Shown here: one piece after another, positions 42,744 through 53,163 of the stretch
How positions within the stretch are numbered: the first letter of the stretch is position 1
How the letters are laid out: the number at the start of each line of letters is the position of its first letter
Origin: Eutreptiella sp. 'Long Island Sound 2002'
Lineage: Eukaryota; Euglenozoa; Euglenophyceae; Eutreptiales; Eutreptiaceae
DNA length: 64,000 nt
Assembly (NCBI GenBank): GCA_964036045.1
Contig: OZ038385.1
Coordinates: 56,905,919 to 56,969,918, forward strand
Direction of reading: 5' to 3'
The notes under the pieces: generated by a model
Database searches by the model: none
The model's input: the letters and a program-made list of their open reading frames with translations, nothing else
What the model was told of the DNA's origin: nothing
Made by a program: the position numbers and the translations under genes

Positions 42744-44413
42744 GCTCCAGACATACAGCACGAGAGTACATAAGTCCAGGAAGCGCCGGACGAGCGTACC
42801 CGAGCTCAAGACACGCAGCACGGAATTACACCAGTCCAGGGAGCACCAGGTGAGAATACTAACACCAGGGACCTGCCACAGTTCCACGCGGTCCACACAG
42901 TGCGCCGACGCCATCATCACTCCAAGGGACGAGGACGCGAGCGACAGCCTCCACAGGGTTGACATAATGACAAGTTCATTGTGCAGCACCCTCCACACCG
43001 ACTTCCACGCTTTACCGAAAAAGTTCATTTCGACTTGATCATCACATTGCTGAGGTACGACCGCCGCGAGACCAAGGATTGTGATTGGGGCGTGAACCCC
43101 ATGTCTGCCTTTGGACGCGGAATGGTCACGTTGTAAGCGAGAGCCCGGGCCAGACTATGGATTGTGATTGGGTGCCGACTAACACGCATACACGCACAGG
43201 AAGGCGAGCCCCCCTTTCTTTATGCCAAGGCCCTCGCCACGTCTGACGACGCCGGATAGCTGGGGCAGAGGAACGCCTAAATGGGTGAGGAGAGGAGACA
43301 GCGTCACCCTTGGGGCTGGAGCTAGGTATGCCTGCAGAGGGCCCTGCTTTTTGAGCCGCGCTGAAGTGTGCCTAAGGTGCGACGACGGCCCATGGATGGC
43401 TGCGCACCGAGACAGCTCCCATCAGGGGAGCCGGGCCATGGCAGGCAACATCGCAAAGCGGCAAGTCGCGGACTGAAGTGGGGATAGAATTCACCCCAGG
43501 GATTCACCAGTACCAGTGACCATGGCCATGACCGCCACGCGTGTGAGACGGACCAGCAAACAAACATCCGGTGGGACTGGATGCCTGGGAAGCTTATGAC
43601 CGACACCTACCTGTATTGTGCACACTCCAGCGAGCAACAAACCTGGGACTACAACGAGAGGACTCTTGGTCTCTGTGGGGGTTCAACTACGCCAATGAAT
43701 ACACTGGACATGGGGTTCGCCTACCTGGAGCTGCCTACAACTACGCCAGCACACACGCCCATGTCTGCCTGCTTTGGTCCTGGTTAAGCAGTAATGACCT
43801 ACAGGGTTATAATTTTGAATCTTTGAAGCCACACTTTTTTTCTGCAGCCGCGCCACTGAGCACTGCACGCTCTTCCGGCGTTCACATATTATTATTATTA
43901 TTTTTTTCCAACCTCCACAGGAACCTCCTATATAATTTTTGCATTGTTTCAACATCTATCTGTCCGAGTTCGAGGAGAGAGCATGGCATACAGGCATGGC
44001 CTGGGTGTATATACCCGGAACCACAAGGCCAGCAATCCAAGCCAAGGCTGTACATGGTACAGTGGGCCGTCAGCAGAACTATGAACGGATGTCCAGAAAT
44101 TGGTGCAGGATATCCTGAGTTTTGTCTGCAGGGTTGCCGGGTCGGGTGAGTGTTTTTTTGTGTGATTTTGTTGACACAGCAACAGTGAAATTGCTGCGGG
44201 GTAAGTAGTAAATACCATGTCTTAGAGTAGAAGTATAGAGAGGGGTACCCACACCCACAAGACAAACCGGGTGGTGACGCCCCAGATGCTGAGAATAATC
44301 TGAGTGTCTATGTGCAGGTGAGGTCCATGCAAAACCTATATATCTTTTTTTCAGCACACATCAACACCACCCATTTTTCACTGGGTGGTGATAGTTGTGG
44401 CTTGGGAGGGGAG

Positions 44414-44796
44414 TGCAATAGGTTTGGCATAGAGAGGTACACGAAGCCATAGTAATAATAGCGCAGGCCCCCGACAGAAGCGCGATCGCGCACAGCGCAA
44501 GCGCAGTGCCAGCACAGAAGTGATGAACAGAGTAAAAGAGGACTGTACAATAAATGTCGTATGTTCCAATCTGTTTCATTATTCTGAATACAATGCATAA
44601 CTGTGTTGTTGTTACTTGCAGTAACAACAAGATGTTCAATTGATTCTGATGGACAAGATTATCCAAGTGCTCGTGGGAGATTGGGATGGAAGGAGTTTAA
44701 TTTTATTATGAAAAACAAAATGCCGCTAGGAATAAAAATCTCCGTTTGCAGGATTGAGGAGCAAAAAAGATAGACGCGAGGTCTGTTAGAATAATA
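44414..44796 (+). repeat. 3' LTR of the non-autonomous element
   Basis: Same ends as the 5' copy, with a few substitutions (for example TCACGC versus TCGCGC). Confidence 0.85.
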
Positions 44797-44962
44797 GTCA
44801 ACAGCCATGGGCACAGCCGGATCAACAGCCATAGGCACAGCCGCAGGCGCAGTTGGATCAGCAGCTGCAGGCAGGTGAGGAATGCTCCGAGACGGTGTCC
44901 GTGAACGTGCTCGATCCTTCGCCTGTGGAGTCGGCTAACTCGGGTGAAGAGTCTTCAGGTTC

Positions 44963-46790
44963 TTACTTGTTGTGCTTTTCGTGGTCCTTCTTACTCTTGA
45001 TCTCCGCTAGTTTGAGCACTCTCTGCAATTCGTTGGCGTGGCAGTAGTCCCAAAATACCGAACTCACGTTTCCTTGGTCCAAAATAAACGCCGTGTAGGG
45101 TTCCCACGTTGCCTCTGCCATAGAGTAACCCTCCCACTTGACCAAGAATCTCCAGCCATGCCTGTACTTCGAACGCAGAATAGCTTACACCTTGTAAAAA
45201 TCCTTTGCCTTCATCTCCTTCGTGTCCATATCCGGCAGCTGTCCTTCTCCTTCAGAGACCTCCGCGCTGCCGAGCTCCGACGTCATGTCCTCATCTTGAT
45301 CGTCGTTGAGCTCATCCTCCTCAGCCGCCACTTCGTCGTCGAAACCTTCCAAATCCAGGTCGTACTCGTCCATCAGGGTGTACCTCTTGAGGAAAGGGAA
45401 GCCCACTTCAATCTCTCCCCCAAACCTCGGGCTTGCGCGTACTTTAACTGAACTAGGACCCACATCCGTGACCATAAAAGGACCAGGGTAGGTCTAGATC
45501 GTTCTTTTTCCAGCGCCGTACCCTCCTGTGGTGCACGAGTACCATGTCTCCGATTTGGTATTTGACGGGCTTGCGCCCACGGTTGCTGCGTGTGTTCTCA
45601 CATTCTCTAATCCTCTGAAGCAGTTCTTTGGCCTTGCTTGCCAACGTCGCTTGCTTCTCCATCCACTCTTTCACCTTAGGATTCGCGTCCTGCGGCGTCG
45701 GGAACTCCATGTGGAAACCAGGACGACCGAAGAAGAGCTCGTGCGGTGAGAAACCAGTACGCGTGGACACCTGGTTGTTCATCAGGTATATTGCGTACGG
45801 TACGACTCTCAACCAGTTCCTCCCCTTCTCTTGCGCCATGAGGATCCGCATCACTGTTTTGAAGGAGCGGATTTGCCTCTCGCAGAGCGCGTTCTTGGTG
45901 CGTAGATAGGGCGTACCGAATTGTATCTCGCAACCAAGTGTTTCCAGTACTCCCCGGTACCAGTTGCCTGCTGCTGTTAAGCGCACGTCCTGATCAGAGT
46001 GGATGACCTTCGGTAAACCATAGACTTGTACCCATTCTTCAAACAAAGTCTTCAGCACGGTCTTGCTGTCCGCCTTCTTGTTCATAGGGAAGACCCTTGC
46101 GAATCTGGAGAGCCTGCACGTGACCATCAACGCAAAGTTCTGCCCGGCATAGTGGGGCAGGTGCATGAAGTCGAGGTACACGACAGAGTTCACCATATGA
46201 GGTATGGGCAGGTTTCCCATTTCTCCGCGATCGACTTGACTGTTTGGTTTCCCCAGAATGCAGTGGCAGTCTTTCGTCACTTCGGTCATAAGTCTCTTCT
46301 TCTCTGCCTCATTCTTGTTGCAGTGAAAGTGGCGGTCGAAGAACCATAAGGACCTCTGCACTGCAGGATGACCGTTGACCGTGTGGCTCCATCGAAGTGT
46401 TTCCTCGAGATGGGATTCAGGTACACAGACTCGGTCTTCCTTGTACAGCGCGTCTTTAGTCATTGCCCACTGTTCGCCAGCGATCAGCTTGACCTGCCCT
46501 GGTTGCAGTTGCTTCATAATCGCAGTGTAATCCTTCAACAGTTCCTCCTTTCCCCACTTCTTCTGCGGTTGTGTGGTCTTCATGAACAGGTCGAGCTGCA
46601 CATCCATCTTGGCGAACGCGTCCTTTGCCATTTCTTCGGAAGATCGCCCCAAGCGTTCATCGAACGAGTTGCGGCTCAGGTAATCGCTTAGCTCGTTCTT
46701 AAGTCCTTGGATGTGGTGAACGGCTAGTCGTAGTTGGGACAGGAATACCCACCATCGCCGTAGTCTCTTTAGAAAGAAGTCCTTGATTTA
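44963..46790 (-). pseudogene. 5'-truncated, decayed Ty3-type pol (RNase H end, integrase, chromodomain)
   Basis: Reading leftward: an RNase H tail (RRWWVFLSQLRLAVHHIQG, LSDYLSRNSF), an integrase zinc region, D in VVYLDFMHLP, D in VIHSDQDVR and E in NALCERQIR, then the GDMVLVHH stretch. Frames shift near 45,490, and an in-frame TAA lies at 45,185 before the chromodomain (HGWRFLVKWEGY, ATWEPYTAF). Same family as the pol at 61-64 kb. Reverse transcriptase and protease are absent. Confidence 0.8.
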
Positions 46791-49756
46791 TGCCCTAGAT
46801 ATTTTGATGATGTCCTGCAGGTTTTGTAGTTGAAAACCCAAACCAAAGCAGCAAGTAGAGCAAGAACAGGATGTGGATCGAATCAATGATTGGTTTTGGA
46901 ATCCAGTGTAACACAGAAGGGCTGTAGATAGACAAAGCAGGTTTATACACAAAGATTCAATCACAAATGGATAATACAAAAGATTTTATATGAAAATTGG
47001 TCTGACTCTTGCCTCAGAGGTTGCATTAGGCACTTCATGTGCACTCTTTTGGGTGTAATGGTGCTGGTTAGGAATGTAGGGCACAGATGTCAGGACCACA
47101 CAGAAAATGACTTGGCAAAGCAACTGAATTCAGAAACAGTTACAAAGTAGGACCACAATAAGTGGTAGAAACAATTGAGTATAGGGGTCTTGGGGTGGGA
47201 GACCACTAGGCTTAACCTCCAAGGCCTAAAGCATGAGATGCCTGTTTTATTTCGGTATATCCTCCATGAAGGAAGGTACCTCCGCTCAGCCGAGTGGTAG
47301 GGGTGAACTTCATGGGGGGCTAGGGTCACAACCCTAGTTACTTTGAGAAAGTGTACTTTAGGCAACAAACGAGAGATAAAAACACTTAAGTTTGTCTTAG
47401 CATCAACAAAAGGGTTTTAAGGGGGGCTTGGCCTGGATCAAGCCCTCCAAGAAAGACATGGCAGTGACTTTTTCTTACTCCCCCCTGGAGTACTAGTTAG
47501 CTAAGCTAGTAGGACCAAGGAAAAAGGCTCAAATATTCCCAAAATTACCTCAGAAAATGCATTAAACTTACCAAAAACATCCTCATCACTTCATAGAAGC
47601 CTATCACACTGTAGGTACCCTTGAAAAACAGTGTAATGTACCGTGAATGATGTCCCTTCGATGGGGCATTCCTCAAAAGACGCCGGCGTGTGACGAAAAC
47701 TTTTGGAAAAGGTTTGGGGGTAGTGGGGTTTGAACCCAGGACTCCCTCCCTAGAGCACATATGCTTGCCCACTAGGGTACAGCCGAACGCTCTAATGCGG
47801 ACGGCTATCGCTGTATAAACAGCGTTTTAGTATACGTCCTGACCAAGGTCCAGGGCGGAGCAATACTCCCAATGGAGGACACAAACCTCCAGGAGCTGGA
47901 AAAAATAGAAAATGTAACCAGCAGGGAGTGATTCCTGCGGTTTAGCGGAAGGGGTTGCGATTTAGCAAGTGAAATCGTTAAAAATCGACGAAACCACGCG
48001 GGAAATCGTCATTTTTACACATAACTCAAAGTCGCAGACAAGCGCAAAGGAAGCGGACTCCAAGAAAAGGGTTGCGCAAGCGTAAACGGCTTTTGAAAAA
48101 GAAGGTATGAGCCGTAGTTTTTAAAGTTTTAAAGGAAATTTTTGCACAGTTGCATCAAAATTTTTATAAACTTTAGAGAAAAGTCTTCAAATTCAACCCA
48201 CACCACAGAGCAGGTCAACAACCCACCTCTCAGGTATGTCAGTGTTATCTCACACGCATGCATTGCGTTCGTGTTGGTTGTTTCGTCAAAACGTTAGGGT
48301 TGTCAACGCTGTGTTCGTTGGGGGGGTCGGGTGTTCCTCCTCGTGCTCTGCACAGGTCTGCACAGGAATGAAAGGTATGCGATGCGAATGGAGCGCGCAG
48401 CGCGCACGTAGGGTTAGAATATGCGCTGTGCTCGCGATGCATGTGCCTAATCGAGGCATTCACACGCTGTGACGGCTTACCTGTACCCCAAATTCACCCT
48501 TGTTTTCTTCTTCACAGGTAAGTAAAGAAAGCGTTTGTTCGTGTGTGGCCGTGGCGTTAAAGTAGGGTTGCTTAAAACGCTTAGGCTTGTTTTGTGTCCG
48601 CTTCTTTCGGCATCCACACGATGCATGGTGAGTAAGGTAGGTTAGCCCAGGAGGAGCTCACCTCCTGGTTGAGTCAGTGTGGATATGGTTAAGCCTCCCT
48701 TCCCTGCGTGCACATGATGCATTAAAGGGTAGGCCACGCGAATTGCGCACGGTAAACCTTGTTTAGGTTACCCAGAGGCTCCTCGGTACGTTCTTTAAGA
48801 GAACCTGAGGAGTCTCTTAACGCTTGCTTGCTTGACAGGGGAGCTGATCCTTCAGCGTGTTTGCGGACAGTGTATTATAGGTCACACTGAAAAGCGTATA
48901 ATACGTGGAGTGTGGCTTGGTTCCTCCGCCGCAAACACCCCTTCATTTGCCTCTGTTGTACAGGTGGGAGAGGTTCAGGGTGATTGGTGCACGCCGCAGC
49001 TGCCTTCGGCGGCTATACATTTTTCTGCCCCAGCAAAACAGGGGCGCTGATCACAAATCAAATGACTGTGCCTCAGCCAGGACTGGCGAGGGCAGTTCGA
49101 CTTCAACGACATCTGCGCTGTGCATGCAACGAGAGCACCCCTTCCCTCCAAGCCCTAGCAGGGGAAACGCGTTGTGGCGTCCCCTGTTAGGCCACAGTTG
49201 CTTAGCAGCGCTGTGTTCTCTTGCCTTCTTCACAGGAGGGTCATTAGGACCTGAGAGATCTTCGACAGCAGCACCCAGTAGCGTGTGTAGGGGTTGGGGT
49301 CAGCAGGCCTGGCAGGAGTTGAGTGCAAGTGATGAGTGCTCACCCTGCCTTCGAAGGCCGGTGCTGGCGTTAGTGAGTGTAGTGTAGTGGTGTCTCCTGT
49401 CCCGCGTGCTTTTGCTCGTGGGCAGGGGAGTGCGTTAGCTTTTGGCCTGTAGCAAAAATGGGCGTTTTGTATGCCCTTAGCACACTTGGCCACCCCTCCC
49501 CTCTAGTAGGTAGGGCTTTTGCCGTCTTCCCACAAGGATAGGCGCCAGCACAGAAATTGGGCGCCATAGGAGTGGTAATAGTACCTGATTAGGACCTTCG
49601 GTCCGACGTCAGCGAAGCCCGGTCTCCGGGAGCCACGCTGGGGAGAGAAGTGAGACACACACAGACATACGTAGCACACATAGGGGTATGGTAAACCCTG
49701 TAAGGAAGGGTAGAACCCCATGGGTCTGGACCAGTCAGGGGTCCTAACTGTGGGCT
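46791..49756. other. Gene-poor stretch left of the young Ty3 element
   Basis: No coding region supported. It contains a tRNA-like Pol III promoter sequence on the minus strand and AT-rich stretches; 48.2-49.7 kb has short low-scoring frames only and may be remnants of retroelement untranslated or LTR sequence. Confidence 0.45.
47706..47795 (-). repeat. tRNA-like (SINE-head) sequence
   Basis: On the minus strand TACCCTAGTGGG resembles Pol III box A (one mismatch to TRGCNNAGYNGG), and GGTTCAAACCC about 35 nt later resembles box B in a T-arm-like hairpin. The acceptor stem and anticodon arm do not fold well, so a tRNA-derived SINE is likelier than a functional tRNA. Confidence 0.4.
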
Positions 49757-49761
49757 CGCTT

Positions 49762-50294
49762 TGTAAGTGCGGCTAACCCCCATCTGCTCAGATTTTCACA
49801 GATCTGCCCCAGATTAACTACATTTTGGTCATTTTCTTTGCTTCGGCGGAATCGCCGCCTCGCAGCTCAGTCTCAGGATCAGACCTATATATTTCTGAGA
49901 TGCCGGATCTGATTCCGCGGTCCATTCCCCGTAAATCCGCCGCGTTCCGATCATTTAGCTGGAATCGCCATTTGCCGCTGACGCGCGCTCGCGGGCCAGA
50001 TCGGCCAAATATTTTTCACAATTGGATTTATTTAAATCTTTTCAGACAGATATGGACACTCAGATGTGCATAGAATAATCCGCATCAATTTTCTTCATAG
50101 ACTGGGATTTTCTGCCGGATAACACTCAACATGGATCTTGCTTCCGTTGTTGCTGCTCTCGCCTCTGTTGGTGTCCGAGTCTCCGGTTCTACCCCCAATA
50201 GCAGCGTTCAGGTCGACTCCTCGCGTGCCTGCCCCACTGGTCTTGCCGGCCCCGAGCCCTCCGGCACCTTCCACGACCCAGGGCAGCACTTTCA
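49762..50294 (+). repeat. 5' LTR of the Ty3 element
   Basis: TGTAAGTGCGG...CACTTTCA. A TATA-like TATATAT lies at 49,886-49,892. The gag ATG at 50,131 falls inside this LTR. Confidence 0.95.
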
Positions 50295-53163
50295 TGGTAG
50301 CACAGGCTACCTGAATGTTGTTCCTTTGGTGTCCCAACCACAGTTAGCTCCCCAGTACGGCCCCGTAGACCCCGCCGCTCCTGGAGACGTAACGATTACG
50401 CTGCCATGGTGCTGCGCGAACGAGGCCTTGAGAGGAATGCCTTGCGCAAGCCCAAGCTGCCCAAGAAGGACACAAATCAGCAGCTGTGGGGACCCAAATT
50501 TTCATAATCCCAGTCGAAATTGGCCATCAAGCAGCTGGAATCTCCCAGCCTACGACGATGGCAACGCTCCGGTAGACCTTACGGAGTTGGCAGGTACCCA
50601 CATTCCTTACCAATGTCCAACATTCGAGACCATCGAAGCCGACATTGACGACATTGAGATGGGTGGTCCAGGTGAGGTACCTAGCTATAATCGACCAGCC
50701 TCTTGGGCACAATGGGACGACCATTTGTCTTCAGAAGTGACCCGTAACCTTGAGGCGCTTGAGGCCCTTTGTCTATTAGCCACGTCTAAGCTGATAGGAC
50801 AAGAAAGAATCGCCTCTGATTTTTTAATGGAATATTTTTTCCTTCTTCAAGAAGAAATTAATACCAGGATGTGGTGGCGTTCTCAAGAAGATGACTCTTT
50901 TGCCATTTTTTTGCAGATCTGGGAGGCAAGCCCCTTTCCGAAGGAGAAGACCAAGGCACCTGTTGCCGGGCCCTCCGCCCCTCATCCCCCTGTTTCCATC
51001 CGCGACGATCTAGCCGCTGCGGTTGAGGAAGGAATTTTAGAGGCAGCCAGGCAGGCAAGCCTAGAAATTAGGGCTGAAGGAGCTCCCCAAGTGGACTCCT
51101 GGCTGCGGACCACCGAGATTAGCGGTCCGACAGCCTGCTCGGGCCCTTCAGGACACGGTATGTACTGTCCTGCCGACTGCTCCTGCAGATTCCAGCAAGA
51201 TACTGAGCTCCAATTGCTCAAGGATCAAATGCAACTCATCATTCAAACGCTGGGAATTAAAGATCTTTTCAAGACGCACATGCGGTCTGAGGGCGCATCA
51301 TCGGTGGAACAAACAACAGAACCGTCGGAGGAGGCGACAGAAATTTTTTCGATTGCTCCTTCGGTGGACTCTAAGACCACCGACGCAAGGATCAGCAGGA
51401 CCAAGCTAAAGGAAAGGGTTACAATCTCTCGATCTCAGAGTAGGACGGCGAAGGCTAGGACTGAGGCTCAGAATGCCAAGCGAACTGCCTCCCGTACTGC
51501 CCCTCCTGCTGCTGATTCCAATGCATTAGCCCAGCTGTTGCTCGCCCAGACCCTCGCCGGAGCTGGTGTGGCGAATGATGCCGCCAAGGTGTCTGCCATT
51601 ACGGCCGGTGTTGGGCTGGATTCGCTTCTTAATCCCACTTCATTGCGACTTCGTCAGGTTGCCAAGCAACCGAAGTATAATGGAAACCCCAGACGTTGGC
51701 CTCAGTTCCAACGGGAATTTAAACTGTGGGTTAAGACTCAAAAACTCCAAGATGATCAGTTCCTGATGGCCCTCTTGGACTGCCTTGAGGGAGCGCCGGC
51801 CAACACTTGGCTCAGGACCTGGAGTGATCGTGAGGATTCAAGTTCCCCCCTTACCTTTGATGAGGTGTGGGAACAGTTGGAGGTACGTGGATCCCGGCTG
51901 CCAGAGGACCATTACCACCAGATGTTGAAGAATTTTCCTTCATTCTCGCGATTAATCTTGCACGAAGTGCAAGACAAGAGACAGCGCTTCTGGAATTTAG
52001 TGGAAGAATCTGAACATTCAGGCGAAAAATTTTCTAGTGCCGAGCTGAAAAGTCTGATTTTTGACAAGATCCCCTCAGAAACTGCCGCCACCCTTCGGAA
52101 TAAACAGTCCGAAGAAAAGGTCAAGACCTGGTGGGCGGAGGTCGATGGCTTCGATGCCTCGGCCAACAGGTTTTCCGTCAGGGAATCACTTCAAAAGTGT
52201 TCCCCCACGTCGTTTACCAAGGTGAAATTCACTGAAAACACGTGGAAAATCAAGTTTAATGAACACGAGGATCGGGACTTGTTTGTCCAAGTCCTCAATA
52301 GGGGAGTAAGCTTCCATGGCCATCGCCTGAAGGCCAGAAACTGGGTGTTTTCGTTCACCCCGAAGGAATTGTGGGAAGAGGTTGAGCGGCTCGCTGACGC
52401 CGCCAATCAAAATTTCCATGAGGGTCTTGGGGGAAACAAGAATACCCAGCAAAACACCCAAAATGGGGCCCAAAAGGGCAACAAAAAGGTGAATGACACC
52501 CGGAATGTTCAGGATCACTGTAGCATCTGTCTTCTTTTAGGTTCTACGAACCGAGCTAAGTCGCATTCTACTGGTAATCACCGATGGTCTCCTTACGATC
52601 ACAAGGTGATTGGTGAAAATATCAGTAATCCGCAGAATTCAGACAGGAATGACAGACAGGTGCATGGTGGAAAGGGGGGAAAAGGGAATTCGCCCCCCTC
52701 CGGTGGAAACAAAAATACTGGAGGCCCTGGCGGGTCCCAAGGCACAGGAAATCGGACTCCATCCGGCTCCGGTGGGCAGCCGAACGGCCAGAAAAATCCC
52801 AATGGCAACGCCGGAGGCGGAAATCGAAATCCAGGCCAAACCCCTCAATCCGGTACAAACAAAGGAAATGCTCAAGGATTCCAGGGTAAAGGTAAGGGAA
52901 ATCCTTCGGGAACCCCTTCTTCTGGTAAGGGCAGAGGGCGTGGCGACGGTGGAGGTCCATCATCCGGCGGCCGTGGCCGTGGACGTGGAAAGGGCAACCA
53001 TCGTGTGGATCAGGTCTCAGGTGCAGATCAGGTGTCCGATGCGGATCGAGATTATGTCGAAACTGCCCTGAATCCAGCAGATGATCCGTTCCAAGATGAG
53101 TGGATCGACGAATCAGGCTGTGTTCACAATGTTAACGCAGCCACTGGAGGTCAGAACGCCTAG
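50131..53163 (+). CDS. gag: Ty3 element gag polyprotein, 1,010 aa
   Basis: Structural protein expected to form the virus-like particle. The first 54 codons lie in the 5' LTR and the frame then runs through the primer-binding site. A capsid-like region around residues 510-700 has PKYNGNPRRWPQFQREFKLW and a Leu-rich helix set. CSICLLLG then H-x4-H near residues 797-818 could be a zinc-binding site, not the usual CCHC knuckle. Residues about 835-985 are Gly/Asn/Arg-rich, ending in RG repeats, which suits RNA binding. The frame ends at a single TAG (53,161), and the same frame stays open into pol. The length is long for a Ty3 gag. A later Met is possible as start, but the LTR-encoded part is intact in both LTRs. 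Confidence 0.85.
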   Translation: MDLASVVAALASVGVRVSGSTPNSSVQVDSSRACPTGLAGPEPSGTFHDPGQHFHGSTGYLNVVPLVSQPQLAPQYGPVDPAAPGDVTITLPWCCANEALRGMPCASPSCPRRTQISSCGDPNFHNPSRNWPSSSWNLPAYDDGNAPVDLTELAGTHIPYQCPTFETIEADIDDIEMGGPGEVPSYNRPASWAQWDDHLSSEVTRNLEALEALCLLATSKLIGQERIASDFLMEYFFLLQEEINTRMWWRSQEDDSFAIFLQIWEASPFPKEKTKAPVAGPSAPHPPVSIRDDLAAAVEEGILEAARQASLEIRAEGAPQVDSWLRTTEISGPTACSGPSGHGMYCPADCSCRFQQDTELQLLKDQMQLIIQTLGIKDLFKTHMRSEGASSVEQTTEPSEEATEIFSIAPSVDSKTTDARISRTKLKERVTISRSQSRTAKARTEAQNAKRTASRTAPPAADSNALAQLLLAQTLAGAGVANDAAKVSAITAGVGLDSLLNPTSLRLRQVAKQPKYNGNPRRWPQFQREFKLWVKTQKLQDDQFLMALLDCLEGAPANTWLRTWSDREDSSSPLTFDEVWEQLEVRGSRLPEDHYHQMLKNFPSFSRLILHEVQDKRQRFWNLVEESEHSGEKFSSAELKSLIFDKIPSETAATLRNKQSEEKVKTWWAEVDGFDASANRFSVRESLQKCSPTSFTKVKFTENTWKIKFNEHEDRDLFVQVLNRGVSFHGHRLKARNWVFSFTPKELWEEVERLADAANQNFHEGLGGNKNTQQNTQNGAQKGNKKVNDTRNVQDHCSICLLLGSTNRAKSHSTGNHRWSPYDHKVIGENISNPQNSDRNDRQVHGGKGGKGNSPPSGGNKNTGGPGGSQGTGNRTPSGSGGQPNGQKNPNGNAGGGNRNPGQTPQSGTNKGNAQGFQGKGKGNPSGTPSSGKGRGRGDGGGPSSGGRGRGRGKGNHRVDQVSGADQVSDADRDYVETALNPADDPFQDEWIDESGCVHNVNAATGGQNA
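50295..50311 (+). promoter_or_regulatory. Primer-binding site, initiator-Met tRNA type
   Basis: TGGTAGCACAGG follows the LTR directly and differs at one base from the complement of the 3' end of common eukaryotic initiator tRNA-Met (TGGTAGCAGAGG). It lies within the gag frame. Confidence 0.7.

Larger units (their letters stand above)
41686..44796 (+). mobile_element. Non-autonomous LTR retrotransposon, 3.1 kb
   Basis: Two 383-bp direct repeats (41,686-42,068 and 44,414-44,796) flank 2.3 kb. The 5-bp word GTCAA is duplicated immediately outside. A purine tract GGGAGGGGAG (44,404-44,413) abuts the right repeat, which sets the orientation as plus. No protease, reverse transcriptase or integrase motifs are found inside. 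Confidence 0.85.
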
